DNA of 15,716 nt, taken from Pseudoflavonifractor sp047637855. GTDB taxonomy: Bacteria > Bacillota > Clostridia > Oscillospirales > Oscillospiraceae. Location: contig JBLJBF010000174.1 of the NCBI GenBank assembly GCA_047637855.1, forward strand, positions 1-15,716, read 5' to 3'. This document shows positions 7,848-13,591 of the stretch, piece after piece; positions within the stretch are counted from its first letter, which is position 1; each line of letters starts with the position of its first letter. Below the pieces are notes generated by a model that saw only the letters and a list, made by a program, of their open reading frames with translations, made no database searches and was not told the DNA's origin. Position numbers and translations under genes: made by a program.

Positions 7848-8189
7848 TTAGATTTTTTCCTTGATCTTGGCGCGCTTGCCCACGCGGTCGCGCAGGTAGT
7901 AGAGCTTCGCGCGGCGAACCTTGCCGTGACGCACCAGCTCGATGCGCTCGATGGAGGGGGCGTGGATGGGGAATACCTTCTCCACACCGACGCCGTAGGA
8001 CACGCGGCGGACGGTGACGGTCTCACTGACGCCGCCGTGCTTCTGGGCAATGACGGTGCCCTCAAAAACCTGGATACGCTCGCGGCTGCCTTCCTTGACC
8101 TTGATGTGGACGCGGACGGTGTCGCCGACCTTAGTGACGGGTGGCTCGGCCTTGAGGTGCTTTTCGTTAAACGCCTGCATGAGATTCAT
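7848..8189 (-). CDS. rplS: 50S ribosomal protein L19
   Basis: L19 sits at the interface of the 30S and 50S subunits. The 113-residue product has the normal length, with the family features VGDTVRVHIKVKEGSRERIQVFEG at 22-45 and the very basic end VRRAKLYYLRDRVGKRAKIKEK. The ATG at 8189 is placed 7 bases after a perfect AGGAGG (8197-8202). An overlapping ATG at 8193 is out of frame and too close to the ribosome binding site. It is transcribed from its own promoter at 8289-8317 and followed by hairpins at 7779-7840. trmD, often upstream of rplS, is not present here; a protease gene is upstream instead. Confidence 0.97.
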   Translation of the reverse strand: MNLMQAFNEKHLKAEPPVTKVGDTVRVHIKVKEGSRERIQVFEGTVIAQKHGGVSETVTVRRVSYGVGVEKVFPIHAPSIERIELVRHGKVRRAKLYYLRDRVGKRAKIKEKI

Positions 8190-8205
8190 TCATTTTCCTC
8201 CTAAT

Positions 8206-8282
8206 TATAGGCGTTCATGCCGACCATACAAAGGCCGCTCCCCTCGGAGCGGCAGTCGCAGAGGACCACCCTTTCTTGAGAC
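8206..8282 (-). promoter_or_regulatory. rplS 5' leader with strong hairpin
   Basis: The transcript from the promoter at 8289-8317 would carry about 90 untranslated bases. They contain a perfect 8-bp hairpin, GCCGCTCC pairing with GGAGCGGC across a 4-base loop. No T run follows, so it is not a terminator. Ribosomal protein genes in Firmicutes often have autoregulatory leaders, including one known for L19; whether this matches that family cannot be judged by eye. Confidence 0.4.
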
Positions 8283-8926
8283 TAAAGTATGATACCACAG
8301 GGACGGCGCGTTTGCAAGCTATATTTGTTCGGTTTTCGCACGTTTGGCCTGTAAAGAGAGGCGGCAAGCCAGCTTGCCGTTACCAGCAGCGTAAAATTGG
8401 CCCCGGTGACCCACAGGAGCGCTGTCCCGCCCACGAGGAGCAGGGCAGCCGTCAGCACCGAGACCACCCGCGTCACCCGCTCCGCCGCGCAGGGCGGGAG
8501 AAACAGCGCCGCCGCCAGATAGAGCAGCTGCCCGCCGTCCAGCTGCTCCACAGGCAGGAGGTTAAACGCCGCCAGGCCCAGGTTGAGCCCGGCGAAGAGA
8601 TAGGCCCCCTCCCCGAGGCGGGCCCCCAGCCCGGACGACAGGCTGGCAACGGCCAGATTGGTCACCGGCCCCGAGATGGCGGCCAAAAATTGCGCCCCCG
8701 GCCCCAGCGTCCGGGAGGAGGAGAGGGTCATCTCCGCCCCCGCCACCGAGAGCCGCAGCCGGGCCACCCGTCCGCCCAGGCCGTAGATCGCCGCGAGATG
8801 GCCCAGCTCGTGGAGGGCCGAGGCAAGCACCGCCCAGAGGAAAACGCCCTGATCGTCCAGATAATAGAGGACGGCCGCCAGCAACAGGAAGCCGCCCGTT
8901 ATCTCAACTCTTTTCCAGCGCAGCAT
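8282..8926 (-). CDS. Site-2 protease family (M50) membrane metalloprotease, SpoIVFB-like
   Basis: This 214-residue protein is a predicted intramembrane zinc protease. HELGH at 39-43 provides the zinc histidines and catalytic Glu, and NLLPVEQLDGG at 122-132 the third ligand Asp130. Several hydrophobic segments span about 10-35, 75-100, 108-125, 133-148 and 155-190. It begins 3 bases after the stop of an M23 (LytM) membrane protein. That pairing is the arrangement of spoIVFA-spoIVFB, where SpoIVFB cleaves pro-sigma-K in the mother cell during sporulation, so a sporulation role is likely but inferred. The C-terminal tail is short and basic. Its 3' end contains the rplS promoter. Confidence 0.85.
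   Translation of the reverse strand: MLRWKRVEITGGFLLLAAVLYYLDDQGVFLWAVLASALHELGHLAAIYGLGGRVARLRLSVAGAEMTLSSSRTLGPGAQFLAAISGPVTNLAVASLSSGLGARLGEGAYLFAGLNLGLAAFNLLPVEQLDGGQLLYLAAALFLPPCAAERVTRVVSVLTAALLLVGGTALLWVTGANFTLLVTASWLAASLYRPNVRKPNKYSLQTRRPCGIIL
8289..8317 (-). promoter_or_regulatory. Strong sigma-A type promoter of rplS
   Basis: On the minus strand TTGCAA (8312-8317) and TATCAT (8289-8294) are separated by exactly 17 bases, and TGG before the -10 gives an extended -10 element. The promoter lies inside the last codons of the upstream M50 protease gene, whose stop is at 8282. Confidence 0.8.
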
Positions 8927-8929
8927 AGA

Positions 8930-9946
8930 TTACCCCGCTGTTACATAGTAGCCGGGGTTTAAAAAGAGGCCGTCTTTTTTAATCTCAAAGTGGAGGTGGG
9001 GCCCCAGGGCGTTCCCCGTCTCCCCCGACTCGGCGATCTTGGTCCCCGCCTCCACCTTCTGCCCCTGCTGGACCAGGAGCTTGCTGCAATGGCAGTAGAA
9101 CGTGGTCACGCCGTTGTCGTGCCTGACCTGGGTGTAGAGCCCGTAGATCGGGCTCTCGCCGATATAGTCCACGGTGCCGGCCGCGAAGGCCCGCACCGCC
9201 GTGCCGTTGTTTACCGCCATGTCGATACCGCTGTGAAACTTCTCCCCCCCGTCCACCGGATGTACCCGCCAGCCAAAGGGCGAGGACAGCCACCAGCCCT
9301 CTACGGGCGAGACCGTCTCCGCCAGGCCAAGCGCGTACTTATCCATGGTGGCATTCGCGGGCAGAGCGGGGCCTGTGTATTCCATACGCACCACGGCAGG
9401 CTGGGCAGACGAGGCGGGTTCGGCCACCTCTACCGGCGGCGCGGTCTCCTCCGATGGGGCCGCCTCAAGCTGCCCGGGGGGGGCGCTCTCGCCCGCAGAA
9501 CTCCCTAATTTACCGAGACGGTGCTCGGCCAGCGCCCCCACCGTGACGTGCCCATTCAGGAAGGTGCGCTCGGCCTCATAGGAGGGGAGCTGCTTCACCG
9601 AGACCGGCGCCGCCGCCCGGGCGCCGCCGAAGACCTCGACGCAGAGCTCACCCAGCGTATTCAGCACCGGCTCGCCCTGCGAGATAGAGCGGCCCAGACT
9701 GGCGAAGGCCGCGCGGAAGTCGGTGTCGGTCCCCATGATCTGGGTGAGGTTCTCCCGCAGGTTTCCCATCTGCTGGGGAAACATCCCCTTCCCCGCAAAG
9801 ACCACAAGGAAAAGCAGGACGCATACGCCCAGCTGTATCAACCTTCTGCGCTCCCGGACGCCGAGGGCGACCTTTGCACTCCGCCCCGCGGCCCCGCTCC
9901 GCGGCCGGGCGCGGCGGCGCTCCCAATTCCGATATGCCGTCTCCAT
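8930..9946 (-). CDS. M23 (LytM) peptidase-domain membrane protein, SpoIVFA/SpoIIQ-like
   Basis: The 338-residue protein has a basic cytoplasmic N-terminus (1-35), one membrane helix (about 36-52), an extracytoplasmic stretch with a Pro/Ala/Glu-rich linker (150-185), and a C-terminal LytM domain (about 219-333). The zinc and catalytic residues of active M23 enzymes are all present: His238 and Asp242 in HSGID, His317 and His319 in HLHFE. It could therefore cut peptidoglycan, unlike SpoIVFA or SpoIIQ proteins with degenerate sites. The next gene (M50 protease) starts 3 bases after its stop, matching the spoIVFA-spoIVFB layout. The ATG follows GGAGGT at 8 bases. TTGACA occurs upstream on the minus strand, but with no matching -10. 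Confidence 0.88.
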   Translation of the reverse strand: METAYRNWERRRARPRSGAAGRSAKVALGVRERRRLIQLGVCVLLFLVVFAGKGMFPQQMGNLRENLTQIMGTDTDFRAAFASLGRSISQGEPVLNTLGELCVEVFGGARAAAPVSVKQLPSYEAERTFLNGHVTVGALAEHRLGKLGSSAGESAPPGQLEAAPSEETAPPVEVAEPASSAQPAVVRMEYTGPALPANATMDKYALGLAETVSPVEGWWLSSPFGWRVHPVDGGEKFHSGIDMAVNNGTAVRAFAAGTVDYIGESPIYGLYTQVRHDNGVTTFYCHCSKLLVQQGQKVEAGTKIAESGETGNALGPHLHFEIKKDGLFLNPGYYVTAG

Positions 9947-10280
9947 AGGTACAGACCTCCGTTCTTTGGTGGCAAGGGATGTACCTATCTATATTCGGAC
10001 GGGCCGGAGGATATGCGGGGCGCGGGGCGGGCCTTGTGCGGAGAGAGGGATTCTGTCTGTCAATGTTTTGGCGGTTCCTCTTCAAGCTCCGCCCGGCCGT
10101 ATCGGCCCCAATATGCCCCGCATACCCGCAGCCCCTTTTGTTTCCCTGTTTTACCACACCTATGGCGGAAACAGGGACTGTTGTCAACGGCTCCGGGTTG
10201 AGACACCCCTCGCCCAAATTCAGCATATTAGGCAAAGGACCCTATTCCATATCAGTACGTGAGAAAGTAAGGTAATTTAT
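9947..10280. other. Intergenic region between the divergent M23 and collagen-like genes
   Basis: This 334-base stretch has no credible gene. It holds a 9-bp inverted repeat, TCCCTGTTT (10143-10151) with AAACAGGGA (10169-10177), without a T run on either side. It must contain the promoters of both divergent genes, but I find no good sigma-A pair. Sporulation promoters are possible given the gene products; matches such as CATATCAGTA before the collagen gene are too weak to call. Confidence 0.5.
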
Positions 10281-11231
10281 ATGGATACTGCTATCTATAG
10301 ATGCAATAAATGCAATGCCGGCTTGGGCTGCTGTTGCTGCAACGCAGGCCATTATTGTTGTGGTTCCGGCCTGCAGGGGCCAACCGGCCCACAGGGCACG
10401 CCCGGACCCGCTGGTGCTCCCGGGCCTGCCGGCCCGCAGGGCGCACCCGGCCCCGCCGGTGCGCAGGGTGCAGCCGGTGTACAGGGTGTAGCCGGGCCTC
10501 AAGGTGCAGCCGGAGCCGCCGGAGCGCAAGGGTCGCAGGGCATCCCCGGCCCGACAGGCGCGCAGGGTGCGGCCGGTCCTGCCGGCGTCCAGGGAGAACC
10601 CGGCCCGGCGGGCGCGCAGGGTCCTGCCGGCGTAACAGGTCCGACGGGTGCCGCAGGCCCGACCGGTCCTACCGGCGCTGCTGGTATCGCTGGCGCGACT
10701 GGCCCCACCGGCGCTGACGGTATTGACGGTGTTACGGGCCCGACTGGTCCCACCGGCCCGATGTTTGTTCCGCAAGGAACGTTTTTCACTTTCGAAGAGG
10801 GCCCCTATGGCCCTGAGGCAATTATCCCAATGACAGATGCAAGTTCAACAAACACACCCGCCGCGTTTACAATAACGGGGGATGGGAGAGTCCGTGTTTT
10901 AAATGCGGGTGTTTATCTTGTGGATGGGCACTTACAGCTGGCGCCGGGTTCTTCTGGCGTGATGGGGCTGCAAAAAAACGATGAGGGTCTTAACACCGCG
11001 TACGATACCTCCGGGTCGTTTTCAAGCAATGACTCTGTCGCAAGCGGTCTCATTTCCGTCAACACGGTTCTGCTGTTAAGTGCCGGCGACACGGTTTCAT
11101 GGAAAAACACGACAAGCCCCCAGTTCACTGTAGAGCTGTTGGGAATGATCTACAACCCGGATAATCCATCAGCGATTCCGACATCGTCTTCAGCAGGCGC
11201 CATCAGACTGGTGCGCTTGTCTGATATCTAA
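10281..11231 (+). CDS. Collagen-like repeat protein with C1q/BclA-type C-terminal domain
   Basis: The 316-residue protein has three parts. Residues 1-28 are Cys-rich (eight Cys, with CCCC at 17-20 and CC at 26-27) and lack a signal peptide. Residues 30-161 are 44 uninterrupted Gly-X-Y triplets, many GPA, GPT, GAQ and GPQ, able to form a collagen triple helix. Residues 162-316 form a beta-rich domain (TFFTFEEGPYG, AGVYLVDGHLQL, DTVSWKN, FTVELLGMIY) like the trimerising C1q/TNF-like end of BclA. Such proteins form hair-like filaments on the exosporium; the Cys-rich head could crosslink it to the spore coat. The role is inferred. The ATG follows TAAGG. It is a single plus-strand gene divergent from the M23-M50 pair. 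Confidence 0.9.
   Translation: MDTAIYRCNKCNAGLGCCCCNAGHYCCGSGLQGPTGPQGTPGPAGAPGPAGPQGAPGPAGAQGAAGVQGVAGPQGAAGAAGAQGSQGIPGPTGAQGAAGPAGVQGEPGPAGAQGPAGVTGPTGAAGPTGPTGAAGIAGATGPTGADGIDGVTGPTGPTGPMFVPQGTFFTFEEGPYGPEAIIPMTDASSTNTPAAFTITGDGRVRVLNAGVYLVDGHLQLAPGSSGVMGLQKNDEGLNTAYDTSGSFSSNDSVASGLISVNTVLLLSAGDTVSWKNTTSPQFTVELLGMIYNPDNPSAIPTSSSAGAIRLVRLSDI
10368..10763 (+). repeat. Gly-X-Y collagen triplet repeat region
   Basis: There are 44 consecutive 9-base units, each starting with a GGN glycine codon, encoding residues 30-161 of the collagen-like protein. The first half favours proline, alanine and glutamine in X and Y; the last third is richer in threonine (GPT, GAT, GVT). Such tracts change length easily between strains. 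Confidence 0.9.
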
Positions 11232-11490
11232 GGCTTATCCGTATCGATGGTTATCATGCCGCTCTCGTTGACTTCGGGATCAGCGACACATAATGGTGCC
11301 GGATCGAGAGGTCATTGCCGGGGTGGATATTCTGATTGAACCGAGAAAAGGAGCAGCGTTAAGCTACTCCGAGAGAAAAGCGGGATAAAAAGCGGGCGTG
11401 TGCGAGCCGCCGCAAGTGTAGCGGAGGCGGAATTCACTTCCGCCGAGCATTTAAATAAAACGGGTGAAGCGCCCGAAGGGCGCGGAACCC
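11232..11490. other. Noncoding stretch after the collagen-like gene
   Basis: No real gene is visible. An open frame from the ATG at 11293 to 11388 encodes only 31 residues and lacks a clear ribosome binding site; it could be the remnant of a decayed gene. The stretch also holds a hairpin GCGCCC/GGGCGC near 11469-11483 and imperfect GC-rich inverted repeats around 11404-11446. Composition is still like the core genome. Confidence 0.5.
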
Positions 11491-11535
11491 AAAAAGAAGA
11501 GGCAAAAAGATAAAATCTTTTTGCCTCTTCTTTTT
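11491..11535. terminator. Perfect 20-bp bidirectional terminator hairpin
   Basis: The left arm (11491-11510, AAAAAGAAGAGGCAAAAAGA) pairs perfectly with 11516-11535 across the loop TAAAA, giving A and T runs on both sides. It can stop the collagen gene transcript on the plus strand and transcripts arriving on the minus strand. It abuts the 10-base tRNA 3'-end copy at 11535-11544, so on the minus strand it may be the original terminator of a tRNA gene. Confidence 0.85.
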
Positions 11536-11544
11536 GGTCGGAGT
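11535..11544 (-). other. Candidate attachment-site remnant: last 10 bases of a tRNA
   Basis: TGGTCGGAGT here is identical to 13534-13543, the acceptor end (ACTCCGACCA on the minus strand) of the tRNA-Pro fragment. It lies exactly where GC-rich core sequence changes to AT-rich sequence and directly beside a terminator, the context of a tRNA 3' end. It is probably the outer end of an inserted block. Ten bases alone could match by chance; the position makes that less likely. Confidence 0.45.
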
Positions 11545-11547
11545 AAA

Positions 11548-11612
11548 ATTATATGGTTTGGAAAAACCCAGTCATATCAATGGTTTGAGGGCAATCTGCA
11601 AGTAGTATTTTC
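11548..11612 (-). repeat. 3'-flank repeat, copy A (behind the DUF6414-like gene)
   Basis: This stretch resembles 12620-12684, which lies behind the other AT-rich gene. The shared core is CAATGGTTTG (11578-11587 and 12650-12659), followed by matching GGC, GCAAG and GTATTT blocks. The core lies 30 bases from the gene stop here and 29 in the other copy, so the repeat sits in the same position relative to two unrelated genes. Confidence 0.6.
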
Positions 11613-11617
11613 TTAAA

Positions 11618-12523
11618 TTATGCGTAAATTGCTACGGGAATGACGATTGCAGAAGGAGACTTAATAATGAACCTCACTTCGGGGAGATTAAACTGAGCCA
11701 TTTCTTCTGCTTTGAACAATGAGAGAAATTGGTTCAAACTACTTTGATCCAGCACATTTAAAGTTGTTTTTCGGAGCAAATTAATTCCATCTTCCTTGTC
11801 TTTACATACCCTAATTACTTTCCCTAAGATTTTAAATGTACCACCAATGATTTCAGAGATATTATCATTTGCTAAATATTGCTCCTGTGCAGACAAAACG
11901 ATTGTTCCATTTGCGTTTTCTAAAATAAAATCCACGGTGCCAGTGCTTTTTAATTCATCGAGAAATGATTGGATTTGTTTTACTGTTGAATTATCGCTAC
12001 TCTTTTTTACCGATGCAGATTTCTTGTCTCCTAGTTCCGGCTTATCTGCAAATATATTAGCCATCCTAAAAACGTCAATGAATTTTTCCATGATATCGAT
12101 CATTGGATTTTTTTGAAGTTCACCTTCGAGTTCAATAAAATCCCCTGCATGGATTTTTGAAATGTCTAATTTATCTCCAGCTTTACAGGCCAACATATCA
12201 TTATCGGCAAGCTCAGACCGAAATTTTGAGAGCAACGAGACATTTGTGTGAACTTTTTCAAGTTTAGTTCCCGTAGAAGCGGATGTAGTTTTATCTTTTT
12301 GAAAACTACCATCTAATTGAATTTTCAGAAGTTTATCTAGAATTGCCTTTGTGGACACCCCGCCAGCTACTTTTCCGGTGGATGTAGACGCATTTTGATT
12401 TGAAGAAGTAATTTCACTTACCATTGAAAAACCATCTTCCATGATAGCAAGCATATCTAATACTGTTTTTTCATTCAAATAAATAGGGATGATTAATTGA
12501 CTTGCAGATAATTTCTTATCCAT
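11618..12523 (-). CDS. Uncharacterised protein, DUF6414-like
   Basis: This is a soluble 301-residue protein of unknown function, without signal peptide or membrane helix. It opens with a strand-like IIPIYLNEKTVLDMLAIMEDG, followed by a Ser/Thr-rich linker (about 36-55 and 79-86), then VHTNVSLLSKFRSEL. A region near 121-132 (SKIHAGDFIELEG) resembles a small beta domain, and the end PSAIVIPVAIYA is hydrophobic. From memory this pattern fits the DUF6414 family; I could not check it. I chose the ATG at 12523 because GGAGG lies 5 bases before it; a TTG at 12535 would overlap that site. The gene is far more AT-rich than the core and has its own promoter at 12570-12598. The upstream gene on the same strand encodes a membrane protein with the same flanks. 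Confidence 0.6.
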   Translation of the reverse strand: MDKKLSASQLIIPIYLNEKTVLDMLAIMEDGFSMVSEITSSNQNASTSTGKVAGGVSTKAILDKLLKIQLDGSFQKDKTTSASTGTKLEKVHTNVSLLSKFRSELADNDMLACKAGDKLDISKIHAGDFIELEGELQKNPMIDIMEKFIDVFRMANIFADKPELGDKKSASVKKSSDNSTVKQIQSFLDELKSTGTVDFILENANGTIVLSAQEQYLANDNISEIIGGTFKILGKVIRVCKDKEDGINLLRKTTLNVLDQSSLNQFLSLFKAEEMAQFNLPEVRFIIKSPSAIVIPVAIYA

Positions 12524-12567
12524 ACTTGCCTCCAATCCAATATTAATGCGACAGATTTATTTTTTAT

Positions 12568-12684
12568 AAATTATACCATTAAAAATGAATCCTGTCACTC
12601 AACTTTGCTTTCGAGTGTCCTTATAGGACTTAGAGAAATCCAATAATACCAATGGTTTGTAGGCTGTTGGCAAGCTGTATTTCC
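12568..12684 (-). repeat. Junction repeat between the two AT-rich genes
   Basis: This intergenic block joins the promoter repeat of the DUF6414-like gene (12568-12630, matching 13391-13455) to the 3'-flank repeat of the membrane protein gene (12620-12684, matching 11548-11612). It is thus the complete junction, while the outer ends of the pair carry only half each, as expected for two tandem units of one layout. Confidence 0.6.
12570..12617 (-). promoter_or_regulatory. Promoter and operator-like repeat of the DUF6414-like gene
   Basis: On the minus strand GTGACA (12593-12598) and TATAAT (12570-12575) are 17 bases apart, with TGG before the -10. An inverted repeat CACTC (12596-12600) / GAGTG (12613-12617) overlaps the -35 box, a suitable place for a regulator. 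Nearly the same block stands before the membrane protein gene at 13391-13438. Confidence 0.75.
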
Positions 12685-12688
12685 AATG

Positions 12689-13360
12689 TTACTTATCATT
12701 CACAAAAAACAGCAGCTTAATATCTAGCAAATCTTCTTTCAGCGCTATTGCCGCATCATAATTTCGGCAAGTGATTTTTTGTAGTCCCTGAGAAAGCATA
12801 CCCCACGTTACATAGCCCAAGCCAATTATAAGAATGATGCTAATAGCCCAAGCTAAAACCACCATAAATTCAAGCTCACTGATATTTGCAGTGTAAACTC
12901 CTGCAATGTATGTAATAATTGGAAGAATAATGACCTTTCCAAAATTGCTGAGATTCGATTTGAACTTATTGAATGGAGCACCAGTATCTATACGAACTGA
13001 TAAACGCTCTATCAATTCTTCAACTTGTTTTTTAGAAAACAAATCTTTATCAGGAATTGTAGTTTTCAAAAATAGTGTTACATTATTTATATGTTCTTTC
13101 TTTGTAGAAATAAACTGCCGATGACGCTTTACCATCAGTCGGTCACTAGCTATACCTAAAATTAGTTCTATGAACATAAGAACAAGCATTAGTACACTGG
13201 TGCGGTTTATCAGGCTGTATATTATAGTAACTATTGCAATGAGGATAAAAGTAATAAGTCCCCAAAAGATTTTTTTATTCTTCTTATAAAACTCAGCAGT
13301 TTCTATTAAATTCCAATCGTAAAATTTACTACGGTATGCAAGAATGAGATTATCTAACAA
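12689..13360 (-). CDS. Uncharacterised four-helix membrane protein
   Basis: I do not recognise a family for this 223-residue protein. Four hydrophobic helices are visible: about 31-50, 55-73, 142-160 and 165-187. Between pairs lies a charged segment (74-141, with KKQVEELIERLSVRID) that is probably cytoplasmic, and a short soluble tail follows (188-223). The start is the TTG at 13360, supported by AGGGGGG 6 to 7 bases upstream and the lack of a nearby in-frame ATG. The gene is AT-rich, unlike the core. It has its own promoter (13391-13419), almost identical to that of the DUF6414-like gene downstream. The shared control and flanks suggest the two act together; two-helix-pair membrane proteins are a frequent effector type in phage defence, but that is only an analogy. 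Confidence 0.75.
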   Translation of the reverse strand: MLDNLILAYRSKFYDWNLIETAEFYKKNKKIFWGLITFILIAIVTIIYSLINRTSVLMLVLMFIELILGIASDRLMVKRHRQFISTKKEHINNVTLFLKTTIPDKDLFSKKQVEELIERLSVRIDTGAPFNKFKSNLSNFGKVIILPIITYIAGVYTANISELEFMVVLAWAISIILIIGLGYVTWGMLSQGLQKITCRNYDAAIALKEDLLDIKLLFFVNDK

Positions 13361-13390
13361 ACCAATCCCCCCTTTTTCTCTTATATCATA

Positions 13391-13438
13391 ATTATACCGT
13401 CAAAACTTGATCCTGTCACTCAATTTTGCTTTCGAGTG
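13391..13438 (-). promoter_or_regulatory. Promoter and operator-like repeat of the membrane protein gene
   Basis: On the minus strand GTGACA (13414-13419) and TATAAT (13391-13396) are 17 bases apart, followed by a leader of about 25 bases to the TTG start. The inverted repeat CACTC (13417-13421) / GAGTG (13434-13438) overlaps the -35 box. Spacing and most bases match the copy at 12570-12617. Confidence 0.75.
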
Positions 13439-13455
13439 TAATTATAGGATTTTAC
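13391..13455 (-). repeat. Promoter-side repeat, second copy
   Basis: This stretch aligns with 12570-12634 along most of its length: ATTATACC, then GATCCTGTCACTCAA and TTTGCTTTCGAGTGT, then TATAGGA. Differences lie mainly in the spacer. It is the outer half-copy of the junction repeat. Confidence 0.65.
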
Positions 13456-13497
13456 CTAACTCATTATCCCGCAAGCCCACATGAACACAGGCATAGC

Positions 13498-13531
13498 AAA
13501 AGACCGTCGACAGTTGTCGACGGTCTTTTTT
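13498..13531 (-). terminator. Perfect 14-bp terminator behind the tRNA-Pro fragment
   Basis: AAAAGACCGTCGAC (13498-13511) pairs perfectly with GTCGACGGTCTTTT (13516-13529) across AGTT, with T runs in both directions. On the minus strand it follows the CCA end of the tRNA fragment by 2 bases, so it is a tRNA terminator by position; it also insulates the AT-rich genes. Confidence 0.85.
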
Positions 13532-13533
13532 GA

Positions 13534-13580
13534 TGGTCGGAGTGGCGGGATTCGAACCCGCGGCCTCTTGGTCCCGAACC
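13534..13580 (-). tRNA. tRNA-Pro(CGG) 3' fragment (incomplete; candidate attachment site)
   Basis: On the minus strand this reads as the 3' part of a tRNA. The CCA end is at 13534-13536, then the discriminator base, the acceptor 3' strand CACTCCG (13538-13544) and a perfect T arm GCGGG-TTCGAAT-CCCGC (13545-13561). A 5-base variable loop, the anticodon stem 3' strand CCAAG (13567-13571) and loop TTCGGGA (13572-13578) with anticodon CGG follow. Beyond that, identity stops: only two bases of the 5' stem strand pair, and no D arm or acceptor 5' strand follows. Loss of the 5' half at the anticodon is the usual scar of integrase insertion into a tRNA gene. The intact gene should lie beyond the right edge. 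Confidence 0.75.
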
Positions 13581-13591
13581 GTCGCCGCAAT

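Noticed and set aside
10230..10280. Sigma-K or sigma-E promoter before the collagen-like gene
   Set aside because: CATATCAGTA and CATATTAGG resemble sporulation -10 boxes but have the wrong internal spacing and no matching -35.
10368..10763. CRISPR-like array
   Set aside because: The repeat period is 9 bases, fully coding, with no constant repeats separated by unique spacers.
10242..10775. Minus-strand open frames across the collagen repeat
   Set aside because: They are a by-product of the 9-base periodic GC-rich repeat; the plus frame gives perfect Gly-X-Y triplets and a coherent C-terminal domain.
11293..11388. A 31-codon plus-strand open frame
   Set aside because: It is short, lacks a ribosome binding site and resembles no protein I know; it is kept only as a possible gene remnant in the gap description.
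12596..12617. LexA/SOS box in the shared operator
   Set aside because: The Firmicutes SOS box is a GAAC-N4-GTTC type palindrome; the sequence here is CACTC-N12-GAGTG and does not fit.
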